From Allgaiera indica (GTDB lineage: Bacteria; Pseudomonadota; Alphaproteobacteria; Rhodobacterales; Rhodobacteraceae), in contig NZ_FNOB01000010.1 in NCBI RefSeq assembly GCF_900106675.1, positions 1 to 64,000 of the forward strand: a stretch of 64,000 bases of DNA. Reading direction: 5' to 3'. The first letter of the stretch is position 1. Every line of letters begins with the position of its first letter. Both the position numbers and the translations under genes were made by a program. The notes below the pieces were generated by a model. The model did not search any database, was not told the DNA's origin, and saw only the letters and a program-made list of their open reading frames with translations. Positions 46,367-55,591 of the stretch are shown piece by piece.

Positions 46367-47098
46367 TCAGAACTCGGACCAAAGTGCAAGGCTGATCCCT
46401 GGCCGCCCGCCACCGCCAAGCGGCAGGTCGGGCTGCAGTTTCAGCTGCACCCGGCCCAGACGCAACAGGACCGCCGGCGCCAGCCGAAGGTCGCGGCGCT
46501 CGCCGGGATAGGCGCTGGCGCGCAACTCCAGCAGGAAGGTCCAGCGCCTGGACGCCGTGAGGCCCAGCGTCAGGTCAAGCTTGGGAGCGATCGCGCGCGG
46601 CCGTGCCCAAAGCTCGGCCTGGATCTCGGCCGAGATCCACCCGCCGCTGGGCAGGCGCAGAAAGCCGATCCTGTCTCCGGCCGAAAAGCCCCGGCCCCAG
46701 GCCAGGCCCGGGCGCAGATAGGTAACCGCGCGCCCACCCGCCTGCAGCCGGCGGCCCGCCGCCAGCGTCCAGCCGATCGCCCCGCCATCGGGGCGCGCCA
46801 CGGCATGACCGAAGCCAAGCAGTACCTCGCCCCCGTCGGTGCCGCGCAAGGATTGCGCCATCACAAGCCAGCCGTTCCCCAGCCCACCCTCGGCATAGAT
46901 GTCGGTTTCGGCCGAAGCGCCAAGGCCGGGCCCCGCCGGGGCGGAAACGCTCAGCCCGCTGGACAGAAACCAGCGCCCCGCGTCGCGCGGCCAGGCCCCC
47001 GCCCACGCGGGCCCCGCGGCGGCAGACAGGAACGCAACCGCCGCCAAGCCCCAGGCAGCCGCCCCCGGGATGGCATCGCGAAATGATCGCCGCAGCAT
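46367..47098 (-). CDS. Exported protein of unknown function, possible outer-membrane type
   Basis: 243 residues. A signal peptide (about 1-33, ending AGPAWA) precedes a Gly/Leu/Arg-rich mature part with alternating polar and apolar residues (VTYLRPGLAWGRGFSAG, LQPDLPLGGGGRPGISLALW) and a C-terminal Phe, features expected of a small beta-barrel. I do not recognise a family. GGGGGAGGCAG precedes the ATG. The leader contains GTTAAC-rich sequence with a near-CtrA box at 47143-47157. Transcribed toward, but on the same strand as, the hyu-type operon. Confidence 0.68.
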   Translation of the reverse strand: MLRRSFRDAIPGAAAWGLAAVAFLSAAAGPAWAGAWPRDAGRWFLSSGLSVSAPAGPGLGASAETDIYAEGGLGNGWLVMAQSLRGTDGGEVLLGFGHAVARPDGGAIGWTLAAGRRLQAGGRAVTYLRPGLAWGRGFSAGDRIGFLRLPSGGWISAEIQAELWARPRAIAPKLDLTLGLTASRRWTFLLELRASAYPGERRDLRLAPAVLLRLGRVQLKLQPDLPLGGGGRPGISLALWSEF

Positions 47099-47142
47099 GG
47101 CTGCCTCCCCCCGTCGCCTGGCGAAGTCTGCGGTAAACAACG

Positions 47143-47157
47143 TTAACGAACCGTAAA
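47143..47157 (-). promoter_or_regulatory. Near-consensus CtrA box upstream of the exported protein
   Basis: Plus strand TTAA-CGAACCG-TAAA, one base off TTAA-N7-TTAA, 45 bases before the gene at 47098. An additional TAAACAACGTTAAC overlaps it. Weaker than the exact box at 9975. Confidence 0.35.
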
Positions 47158-47273
47158 TATCCACGGCATCGAGCGCCGGGCGAAGGAACGGGCTGGCGGC
47201 TTCCGATCCAGCGCGCTAGGCGTTGTGCGAAGCGCGGGGCAAGTCGCGTTGCCAAGGCGCGCAGGAGGGATCG

Positions 47274-48251
47274 ATGACCGATATCACCATGATCGAGGCG
47301 GCGGCGCGGCGGCTGCAGGGCCATATTCGGCGCACGCCCCTGCTGGGGGCTCCGCAGCTGGACCAAATCGCGGGGCGCCGTCTTTTGATCAAGGCGGAAT
47401 GCCTGCAGCACACCGGCAGCTTCAAGGCGCGCGGCGGCTGGTCGGCGGTCTCGGCGCTGTCACCCGAGTTGCGGGCGCGGGGGGTGATCGGCTATTCCAG
47501 CGGCAACCACGCCCAGGGGCTGGCCCGGGCCGCCGCCGAACAGGGCGCGCCCTGCGTGATCATCATGCCTTCGGACGCGCCGGCCTTGAAGATCGCCAAC
47601 ACCCGGGCGCTGGGGGCTGAGGTGGTGCTGTACGACCGCGCCAACGAGAGCCGCGAGGCGATCGGCGAGGCGCTGTCGAAGGAACGCGGGCTGACGCTGA
47701 TCCGGCCCTATGACGACCCTCAGGTCGCTGCGGGCCAGGGCACGACCGGGTTGGAAATCGCGGCCCAGGCCGCCGAGGCGGGTATCACCCGCGCCGAGGT
47801 TCTGGTGCCCTGCGGCGGTGGCGGGCTGACTGCCGGCGTGGCCCTGGCGTTGCAAGCAAAGGCGCCGGAAATGCGCGTGCACCCGGCCGAGCCGGAAGGG
47901 TTCGACGATACCGCCCGGTCGCTGGCATCTGGCCGGATCGAACGCAACGATCGGCTTTCGGGGTCGCTGTGCGACGCGATCATGACGCCGGAACCGGGGG
48001 CGGTGACCTTCCCGATCAACCGCCTGCTGTGCGGCCCCGGCCTGGTCGTCACCGACGCTCAGGTCCTGCGTGCCATGGCGCTTGCCTTCCTGCATCTGAA
48101 GCTGGTGATCGAGCCGGGCGGCGCCGTGGCATTGGCCGCGGCCTTGTTCCACGGCGACAAGCTGGAAGGCGACACTGTCATCGCGGTGGCTTCGGGCGGC
48201 AATGTCGAACCCGCGGTCTTTGCCGACGCCTTGAAGACACTGGCCGGCTAG
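47274..48251 (+). CDS. Threonine dehydratase-like PLP enzyme (fold type II)
   Basis: 325 residues, the size of the catabolic or serine/threonine dehydratase group without an ACT domain. The PLP Lys is in HTGSFKARGGWSA (about 48), YSSGNHAQGLA (about 76-86) holds the substrate loop, and the phosphate-binding VPCGGGGLTAGVALA is near 182-196. Family members deaminate threonine or serine, racemise serine or act in hydroxyectoine use (EutB); the exact substrate cannot be fixed. GGAGGG precedes the ATG. It lies between the exported protein (divergent) and pobA (98 bp downstream, same strand). Confidence 0.83.
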   Translation: MTDITMIEAAARRLQGHIRRTPLLGAPQLDQIAGRRLLIKAECLQHTGSFKARGGWSAVSALSPELRARGVIGYSSGNHAQGLARAAAEQGAPCVIIMPSDAPALKIANTRALGAEVVLYDRANESREAIGEALSKERGLTLIRPYDDPQVAAGQGTTGLEIAAQAAEAGITRAEVLVPCGGGGLTAGVALALQAKAPEMRVHPAEPEGFDDTARSLASGRIERNDRLSGSLCDAIMTPEPGAVTFPINRLLCGPGLVVTDAQVLRAMALAFLHLKLVIEPGGAVALAAALFHGDKLEGDTVIAVASGGNVEPAVFADALKTLAG

Positions 48252-48290
48252 GCAAGGCGGGCACGCCCCGCGCCTGCGATCACATCGCGC

Positions 48291-49515
<1,225 letters not shown>

Positions 49516-49562
49516 GGCGGCAGGCAAGCAGGGCCGCCCGGCGGGGCGGAAAGGAGGATGAG

Positions 49563-50351
49563 ATGAAGATTTGCGATCTGGGCGATATCAAGCTGCACTA
49601 CCGCGAGGACGGCGACCCGAACGGCGCGCCGCTGGTCTTCGCCAACTCGCTGGGCACCGACCTGCGGCTGTGGGATCAGGTGCTGCCGCTGTTGCCCAAG
49701 GGGCTGCGCATCATCCGCTACGACAAGCGCGGCCATGGCCTAAGCGACTGCCCCCCCGCGCCCTATTCGATGGGCACGCTGGTGCGCGATGCCGAACGGC
49801 TGCTGGATGCGCTGAACGTCAGGAACAGCGTCTTCGTGGGCCTGTCCATCGGCGGCATGATCGCCCAGGGGCTGGCGGTGAAGCGGCTGGACCTGATGCG
49901 CGCCATGGTGATCTCGAACACCGGCGCCAAGATCGGCACCGTCGATATCTGGGACCAGAGGATCGCGGATGCGCGCAAGGGCGGCATCGAGGCGCTGGCC
50001 GACGCGGTGATGACGCGCTGGTTCTCGAAGGATTTCCGCGCCACGCCCGAACTGACCGCCTGGCACAACATGTTGGTGCGTACCCCGGCCGAGGGCTACA
50101 TCGGCTGTTCGGCCGCGATCTCGGGCACCGACCTTTATACCCCGACCGCAAGCCTGACCCTGCCGACGCTGGCGATCGCGGGGTCCGAGGACGGATCGAC
50201 CCCGCCCGATCTGGTGCGCGAGACCGCGGATCTGATCAAGGGCAGCCAGTTCCACCTGATCCGGGGCGCGGGCCACCTGCCCTGCGTCGAGAAACCCGAG
50301 GAATATGCCGAAGTGCTGACCAGGTTCCTGAAGGACACCGGCCATGTCTGA
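49563..50351 (+). CDS. pcaD: 3-oxoadipate enol-lactonase
   Basis: 262 residues of the alpha/beta hydrolase family. The nucleophile Ser is in VFVGLSIGGMIAQG (about 97), the acid residue in IAGSEDGSTPPDL (about 207-219) and the His in IRGAGHLPCVEKPEEY (about 239). PcaD opens 3-oxoadipate enol-lactone to 3-oxoadipate. KGLRIIRYDKRGHGLSD is typical. AAAGGAGG precedes the ATG, and the gene overlaps pcaC by eight bases. Confidence 0.95.
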   Translation: MKICDLGDIKLHYREDGDPNGAPLVFANSLGTDLRLWDQVLPLLPKGLRIIRYDKRGHGLSDCPPAPYSMGTLVRDAERLLDALNVRNSVFVGLSIGGMIAQGLAVKRLDLMRAMVISNTGAKIGTVDIWDQRIADARKGGIEALADAVMTRWFSKDFRATPELTAWHNMLVRTPAEGYIGCSAAISGTDLYTPTASLTLPTLAIAGSEDGSTPPDLVRETADLIKGSQFHLIRGAGHLPCVEKPEEYAEVLTRFLKDTGHV

Positions 50352-50733
50352 CAGCACATCCACGATCCGCGCCCGGGGCGAGGCCACCCGCCGCCGCACC
50401 CTGGGCGACGCGCATGTGAACCGCTCGCGCCAGGATCCCGGGGGGTTCAACGCGCCGTTCGTCGACCTGCTCACCGATGCCGCCTGGGGCCATGTCTGGG
50501 GCCGCGACACGATCGCGCCGCGGGAACGTTCGATGATCACGCTGGCGCTGCTGGCGGGCCTGGGCAACTGGGAAGAGTTCGAGCTGCACCTGCGCGCCAC
50601 CGCCAACACCGGCGCCAGCCGCGCCGATATCCAGGAGGTGCTGCTGCATGTCGCGATCTACGCCGGCGTGCCGCGGGCCAATACCGCCTTCAAGCTGGCC
50701 GGACGGATCCTCGACGACATGGAGGAGGGCTAG
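50344..50733 (+). CDS. pcaC: 4-carboxymuconolactone decarboxylase
   Basis: 129 residues of the carboxymuconolactone decarboxylase family: [40 protein letters not shown] (about 40-59) and the His-containing [19 protein letters not shown] (about 99-117). It decarboxylates 4-carboxymuconolactone to the enol-lactone used by PcaD. The ATG lies inside the last codons of pcaD, and pcaH follows two bases after its stop, so translation is coupled. Confidence 0.95.
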   Translation: MSDSTSTIRARGEATRRRTLGDAHVNRSRQDPGGFNAPFVDLLTDAAWGHVWGRDTIAPRERSMITLALLAGLGNWEEFELHLRATANTGASRADIQEVLLHVAIYAGVPRANTAFKLAGRILDDMEEG

Positions 50734-50735
50734 GA

Positions 50736-51479
50736 ATGGCCGACGCCGCTGCACAGGCCCCCACGCGCGGGCCGCTGGTCGCGCGCGACCGGCTCTGGCA
50801 CCCGCCGGCCTATGCGCCGGGCTACAAGACCTCGGTCACCCGGGCGCCCAGCCGCGCGCTGATCGCCGCGCCCTCGACCCTGAGCGAGGAAACCGGCCCC
50901 GTCTTCGGCCGGGACATGCTGGGCGAGATGGACAACAACCTGATCCTCAACTTCACCGGCCAGCCGGCGATCGGCGAGCGCATCATCATGCACGGCCGCG
51001 TGCAGGACGATCAGGGCCGCCCGGTACCGGGCGTGCTGCTGGAGATCTGGCAAGCCAATGCCGGCGGGCGCTACCGCCACAAGAAGGACGGCTATGCCGC
51101 GCCGCTCGATCCGAACTTCGGCGGCGGCGGGCGCACGGTGACCGACGACGGCGGCCGCTATGAATTCCTCACCATCCGCCCCGGCGCCTATCCCTGGCCG
51201 AACGGGCCGAACGACTGGCGCCCGATGCATATCCATGTCTCGGTCTTCGGCTCGGGCTTCGGCCAGCGGCTGATCACCCAGATGTATTTCGAGGGCGACC
51301 CGCTGATCGCGCGCTGCCCCATCGTCAACACGATCAAGGACCGCTCGGCGATCGAACAGCTGGTCGCGCCGCTCGACATGGCGGCCGCGATCCCGATGGA
51401 TTGCCTGGCCTACCGCTTCGACATCACCCTGCGCGGGCGCCGCCAGACCTTCTTCGAAAACCGGCCGGAGGGCCTGTGA
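50736..51479 (+). CDS. pcaH: Protocatechuate 3,4-dioxygenase beta subunit
   Basis: 247 residues. The beta subunit holds the non-haem Fe(III) of the intradiol enzyme that opens protocatechuate to 3-carboxy-cis,cis-muconate. Iron ligands by family: a Tyr in [10 protein letters not shown] (about 108-117), a Tyr in IRPGAYPWP (about 151) and the two His of [10 protein letters not shown] (about 164-166). The N-terminal [17 protein letters not shown] is typical of PcaH. Its stop overlaps the pcaG start by one base (TGATG). Confidence 0.96.
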   Translation: MADAAAQAPTRGPLVARDRLWHPPAYAPGYKTSVTRAPSRALIAAPSTLSEETGPVFGRDMLGEMDNNLILNFTGQPAIGERIIMHGRVQDDQGRPVPGVLLEIWQANAGGRYRHKKDGYAAPLDPNFGGGGRTVTDDGGRYEFLTIRPGAYPWPNGPNDWRPMHIHVSVFGSGFGQRLITQMYFEGDPLIARCPIVNTIKDRSAIEQLVAPLDMAAAIPMDCLAYRFDITLRGRRQTFFENRPEGL

Positions 51480-52093
51480 TGACGAAGCTTCCCTATCTTC
51501 CCGAAACGCCCTCGCAGACCGCCGGGCCCTATGTCCACATCGGGCTGACACCGAATGCGCTGGGCAATGCGGGCATCTATCCGCAGGATCTGGGCGCCGC
51601 GCCGATCCGCGACGGCGCCAAGGGCGAAAGGATCACCATCCGCGGCACGGTCACCGACGGCGCCGGCATGATCCTGCGCGACGCGCTGATCGAAACCTGG
51701 CAGGCCGATGCCCAGGGCATCTACCCGGCCCCGAACGACCCCCGCGGCCGGGCCGACCCCAACGTCACCGGCTGGGCGCGGATCATCGCGGATTTCGATT
51801 CGGGCGTGTGGACACTGGAAACGATCAAGCCCGGCACGGTGCCTCACCCGTCTGGCGATACGATGGCGCCGCACCTATCCGCCTGGGTTGTCGCAAGGGG
51901 CATAAATATCGGACTCCAGACAAGAATTTACTTCGAAGATGAGGTGGCGGCGAACGAAAAATGCCCTATTCTTGCCCGGATAGAACATAAGGATAGAGTC
52001 AGCACTCTCCTGGCGAAGAAGACGGGTAAAGGTGAATATTGGTTCGAGGTTAAGCTGCAGGGAGAGGATGAAACAATTTTCTTCGACCTCTGA
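51479..52093 (+). CDS. pcaG: Protocatechuate 3,4-dioxygenase alpha subunit
   Basis: 204 residues. It pairs with PcaH; the alpha subunit lacks iron and shapes the active site. Start LPYLPETPSQTAGPYVHIGL, then ALIETWQADAQGIYP (about 61-75), TVPHPSGDTMAPHLSAWVVA and ARGINIGLQTRIYFEDEVAA (about 140-159), ending LQGEDETIFFDL. From about 51885 to the stop (last 70 codons) the DNA is clearly AT-richer with ATA, AGA and AGG codons, unlike the first part and unlike pcaH, yet the protein stays a normal PcaG. The next gene starts eight bases later. Confidence 0.95.
   Translation: MTKLPYLPETPSQTAGPYVHIGLTPNALGNAGIYPQDLGAAPIRDGAKGERITIRGTVTDGAGMILRDALIETWQADAQGIYPAPNDPRGRADPNVTGWARIIADFDSGVWTLETIKPGTVPHPSGDTMAPHLSAWVVARGINIGLQTRIYFEDEVAANEKCPILARIEHKDRVSTLLAKKTGKGEYWFEVKLQGEDETIFFDL
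51885..52093 (+). other. Compositionally foreign 3' end of pcaG
   Basis: About 209 bp. Codons ATA (two), AGA (two), AGG (one), CTC and many third-position A/T replace the CGC/ATC/CTG pattern seen up to GCACCTATCCGCCTGG. The frame is intact and the protein conserved. The patch ends at or just after the stop, directly before the extra alpha/beta hydrolase gene. Confidence 0.75.
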
Positions 52094-52101
52094 GGCCATG
52101 A

Positions 52102-52803
52102 ATGACCCGAATTATCCTGATCCACGGCGCCTGGGGCTCTGCCCAGACCTGGGACTTCGTCGTGCCCCTGCTGAAAGCGAAGGGACATGACGTCACTGCC
52201 GTGACCCTTCCCGGGCACGGGGCGGACAGCCGTGATCCGGGCGAGGTGGGGATGGATGATTACATCGCCCATGTCTCCGAGATCGTCGCGGATGGCCCGC
52301 CGGCCCTGCTGGTCGGACATTCCATGGGCGGCATGGTGATCTCCGGCACCGCCGAACAGGTGCCCGGCTCGATCCGCAAGCTGGTCTATGTCGCGGCGCT
52401 TTTGCCGCGCAGCGGGGAATCGCTGCTGGACCTGATCAAGGGCCAGGACACGATGGGCCTGGTCGAGGCCGTGCGCCAGGGCCGCATCCCGATGACGACG
52501 GAACTGGACCCCGAGACCGCCGCGCCGATCCTGTACCCCGAAGCGACCGACGAACAACGCGCCTGCGCCACCTATGTGGCCGAACCGAACCGCGCCCAGA
52601 CCGATCCCGTCACACTGGGAGAGAAATTCGCCTCGCGTCCGCGCGCCTATGTGTTCACCGCGCGCGACAAGGTCGTGACATATCCGCTGCAGAAGGCCAT
52701 GGTGGCGCACACGCCCTGCGCCGAGACCTTCACACTCGATTGCGGTCATGTCCCGCAGCTGACCCGGTCGAAGGAACTCGCCGCGATCCTGGACCGGCTC
52801 TGA
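52102..52803 (+). CDS. Alpha/beta hydrolase inserted in the pca cluster
   Basis: 233 residues, resembling the small plant-type esterase/hydroxynitrile-lyase group (salicylate methylesterase-like): oxyanion loop ILIHGAWGSAQTWDFV, TLPGHGADSRDP, nucleophile Ser in LLVGHSMGGMVISG (about 73), catalytic Asp in FTARDKVVTYPLQ (about 194), and His in LDCGHVPQLTRSKEL (about 217). A plausible job is releasing 4-hydroxybenzoate or protocatechuate from an ester, feeding pobA/pcaHG (inferred from place). In the usual Rhodobacterales order pcaG is followed directly by pcaB. Base composition is normal for the genome. Confidence 0.78.
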   Translation: MTRIILIHGAWGSAQTWDFVVPLLKAKGHDVTAVTLPGHGADSRDPGEVGMDDYIAHVSEIVADGPPALLVGHSMGGMVISGTAEQVPGSIRKLVYVAALLPRSGESLLDLIKGQDTMGLVEAVRQGRIPMTTELDPETAAPILYPEATDEQRACATYVAEPNRAQTDPVTLGEKFASRPRAYVFTARDKVVTYPLQKAMVAHTPCAETFTLDCGHVPQLTRSKELAAILDRL

Positions 52804-52812
52804 AGGACCTTG

Positions 52813-52911
52813 ATGGAACACCCCTGCATCGTCTGCGCGGCCATAACGGGGCTGTTGGATCGCCACGAAGACCGCCCGGCCGGCGCAGGCCCCGGACGCG
52901 GGGGGGCATGA
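52813..52911 (+). pseudogene. 32-residue ORF, possible remnant of a DUF849/BKACE gene
   Basis: Begins at an ATG with AAGGA five bases upstream, encodes MEHPCIVCAAITGLLDRHED and a short low-complexity tail, and ends with TGA that overlaps the pcaB start as ATGA. The opening PCIVCAAITG resembles the N-terminus of DUF849 beta-keto acid cleavage enzymes (PCI.C.AITGS..). A full DUF849 protein is about 300 residues, so if the match is real only the first 13-20 residues survive. It could instead be a short leader peptide that couples translation to pcaB. Confidence 0.35.
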
Positions 52912-54260
52912 TGCCGGCGTCCCCGCTCGACAGCGCGCTTTACCGCGGCCTTCTGGGCGACGACGACACCGCGCGCCTGTTCACCGACAGCGCCGAAATC
53001 CGCGCCATGTTGCTGGTCGAGGGCGCGCTGGCGCGGGTCCAGGGCGCCCTTGGCCTGATCCCCGAGCCAAGCGCCGCCTTCCTGCACCGCGCCTGCCATG
53101 AGGTGCAGATCGACCCCGCCGCGCTGACCGAGCGCATCGCCCAGGATGCGGTGCCCGTCCCCGCGCTGGTGGATGCCACCCGCAAGGCGCTGGAGGCGCC
53201 GGCACATGCACAATATCTGCACTGGGGCGCGACTTCGCAGGACATCGCCGAGACCGGGCTGGTCCTGCGCCTGCGCCAGACCCTGGCGATCCAGCAGGCC
53301 CGCCTGGTCGCGCTGATCAAGGCGCTGGGCGTGCTGGCCAAGACCCACGCCGAAACCCCGATGGCGGCGCGCACCTATGGCCAGGCGGCCACGCCCACCA
53401 GCTTCGGCGCCCTGGTCGCCAGTTGGGGCGCGCCGCTGCTGCGCCACCTGCAGCGGCTGGAGGAACTGCGCCCGCGCCTTCTGGTGGTGTCCTTGTCGGG
53501 CGCCGCCGGGACGCTTGGCGCAATGGGCCCAGAGGGCCCCATGGTGCGCGCCGAACTGGCCCGGGCCCTGGGCCTGTCCGACCCGGGCGCAAGCTGGCAT
53601 TCGCAGCGCGACCGGATCGCGGAACTGGCCGGCTGGATGACCGGCCTCACCACCAGCCTGGGCAAGATGGGCGAGGACCTGATGCTGCTGGCGCAGAGCG
53701 GGATCGAGGAGGTGGCGCTGGGCCAGGGCGGCGGTTCGTCGACCATGCCGCAAAAACAAAACCCGGTGGCGCCCTCGGTGCTGGTGGCGCTGGCGCGGCA
53801 GGCGGCAGCGCTGAACGCGGCGCTTCAGGGCGCCTCTGTCCATGCCTTGCAGCGCGACGCGGCCGCCTGGATCACCGAATGGATGGCCTTGCCGCAACTG
53901 GCGATCGGTACCGGCGCGGCGCTGGCCCGGGCCGCCAGCCTGGCCGGAACGCTGGGGCCTGATGCAGCGAAGATGCGCGCGGCGCTCGACGGCGGCCTGG
54001 GGCTGATTCACGCCGAAGCGCTGAGCTTTGCCCTGGCGCGCCGGATGCCCCGCCCCGAGGCCCAGGCAGCCGTCAAGGCGCGGGCCAAGGAGGCGCGCGA
54101 AACCCACACGCCCCTGCCCGTGATCGCCGCCCGCGACTGGCCGGATACCGACTGGGCCGCGCTGCTGTCGGCGGAAAGCCAGATGGGCACCGCCCCGGCC
54201 GAGGCCCGCGCCTTCGCCGCCGAGGCCGAGGCTCTTCGCACCGGCGCGCCCCAGGGCTAG
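52908..54260 (+). CDS. pcaB: 3-carboxy-cis,cis-muconate cycloisomerase
   Basis: 450 residues of the fumarase/aspartase superfamily. Signatures: LFTDSAEIRAMLLVEGALA (about 23-41), YLHWGATSQDIAETGL (about 101-116), and the catalytic-loop GGGSSTMPQKQNPVAPSVL (about 276-294). It cyclises carboxymuconate to 4-carboxymuconolactone for PcaC. Start at 52908 or 52911 (ATGATG); the first overlaps the preceding mini-ORF stop, suggesting coupling. Long C-terminal region is normal for the alphaproteobacterial form. Last gene of the cluster; pcaIJ and pcaF are not in the window. Confidence 0.94.
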   Translation: MMPASPLDSALYRGLLGDDDTARLFTDSAEIRAMLLVEGALARVQGALGLIPEPSAAFLHRACHEVQIDPAALTERIAQDAVPVPALVDATRKALEAPAHAQYLHWGATSQDIAETGLVLRLRQTLAIQQARLVALIKALGVLAKTHAETPMAARTYGQAATPTSFGALVASWGAPLLRHLQRLEELRPRLLVVSLSGAAGTLGAMGPEGPMVRAELARALGLSDPGASWHSQRDRIAELAGWMTGLTTSLGKMGEDLMLLAQSGIEEVALGQGGGSSTMPQKQNPVAPSVLVALARQAAALNAALQGASVHALQRDAAAWITEWMALPQLAIGTGAALARAASLAGTLGPDAAKMRAALDGGLGLIHAEALSFALARRMPRPEAQAAVKARAKEARETHTPLPVIAARDWPDTDWAALLSAESQMGTAPAEARAFAAEAEALRTGAPQG

Positions 54261-54352
54261 GCTCCGCCGGGCCGCAGGCGCGACCTGCAAGGGCGATCAA
54301 GGCGGCACCCGACCGGGCTACCGGGGGGGGGGAAAGACGCAAAGGGGGGGCG

Positions 54353-55564
54353 ATGGCAAACCGCGCGGCAATGACCTTCGTGGTCCTGACGGTCCTGCTC
54401 GATTCGATCGGGATCGGGCTGATATTCCCGGTGATGCCCGAACTGATCGAATCGGTCACCGGCGGCGGCCTTTCGAACGCCGCGCTGTGGGGCGGGGTGT
54501 TGACGGCATCCTTCGCGGTGATGCAATTCGCCTTCGGGCCGGTCATCGGCAACCTGTCGGACAGGTTCGGCCGGCGGCCGGTGATGCTGCTGGCGCTGGG
54601 GGTCATGGCGGCCGATTACCTGGTGATGGCGGTGGCCGGCACGATCTGGCTACTGCTTGCGGGCCGCGTGGTCGCGGGGCTGGCCGCGGCGACCCAGACC
54701 ACCGCCGCGGCCTATGTGGCCGACATCTCGCCGCCCGAGCGGCGCGGCCGCAACTTCGGCCTGATCGGCGCCGCGCTGGGCCTGGGCTTCATCCTGGGCC
54801 CGGCGTTGGGCGGGCTCTTTGCCAGCTTCGGCACCCGCGCCCCGTTCTGGATCGCCGCCGCCATGGCCGCAGCAAATCTGGCCTTCGGCGCGCTGGTGCT
54901 GCCCGAGACCCTGCGCACGCCGCGCGCGTTTTCCTGGCGCCGCGCAAATCCGCTGGGCGCCTTCCGTGCCGCCGCCCGCCTGCCCGGCCTGTCGCGGCTG
55001 ATGGTGGTCTTCCTGATCGCCCAAATCGCGAATTTCGTCTATCCTGCGGTCTGGGCCTATTGGGGCGCCGCCCGCTTCGATTGGGACGCACAGATGATCG
55101 GCCTGTCGCTGGCCTTCTACGGCGCCGGCTTCATGGCGGTGCAGGCGCTTCTGGTCGGCCCCGCGATCCGCCTGATGGGCGAACGCCGCACCGCCACCCT
55201 GGGATTGGTGATCGACGTGGTTTCCGCCTTCTTCTTCGCCTTCGTCTGGAACGGCAACGCGGCGCTCGCCTTCGTTCTGGTCTCGGCGCTGGGGGGCATC
55301 GCCGCGCCGGCGCTGCAGGCGATCGCATCCCACGCCGCGCCCGACGACGCGCAGGGCGAATTGCAGGGCCTGCTGGCCAGCCTTTCCGCGATCACCATGA
55401 TCGTTGCGCCGCTGATATCCACCACGGTCTTCGCCGCCTTCACCGGGCCCAAAGCCCCGATCTTCGCCCCGGGCGCGCCATTCCTGGTCTCGGCGCTGCT
55501 GCTTGTCGCCGCCGTCGCGCTTCATGTCGCGCCTGCCCCTTGCGCTCGACGCACAACATCCTAG
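54353..55564 (+). CDS. TetA-like MFS efflux transporter
   Basis: 403 residues, twelve helices. Drug:H+ antiporter signature: motif A NLSDRFGRRPVMLLALG (about 64-80), motif C GLIGAALGLGFILGPALGGL (about 138-157), and FVVLTVLLDSIGIGLIFPVM at the start. The family includes tetracycline exporters, but chromosomal relatives in soil and marine bacteria often have other or unknown substrates. A run of nine G and further G tracts lies just before the ATG. Downstream of pcaB, so aromatic export is another possibility. Confidence 0.85.
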   Translation: MANRAAMTFVVLTVLLDSIGIGLIFPVMPELIESVTGGGLSNAALWGGVLTASFAVMQFAFGPVIGNLSDRFGRRPVMLLALGVMAADYLVMAVAGTIWLLLAGRVVAGLAAATQTTAAAYVADISPPERRGRNFGLIGAALGLGFILGPALGGLFASFGTRAPFWIAAAMAAANLAFGALVLPETLRTPRAFSWRRANPLGAFRAAARLPGLSRLMVVFLIAQIANFVYPAVWAYWGAARFDWDAQMIGLSLAFYGAGFMAVQALLVGPAIRLMGERRTATLGLVIDVVSAFFFAFVWNGNAALAFVLVSALGGIAAPALQAIASHAAPDDAQGELQGLLASLSAITMIVAPLISTTVFAAFTGPKAPIFAPGAPFLVSALLLVAAVALHVAPAPCARRTTS

Positions 55565-55591
55565 CCTCAGCCAAAACATCGAGAGGACCAA

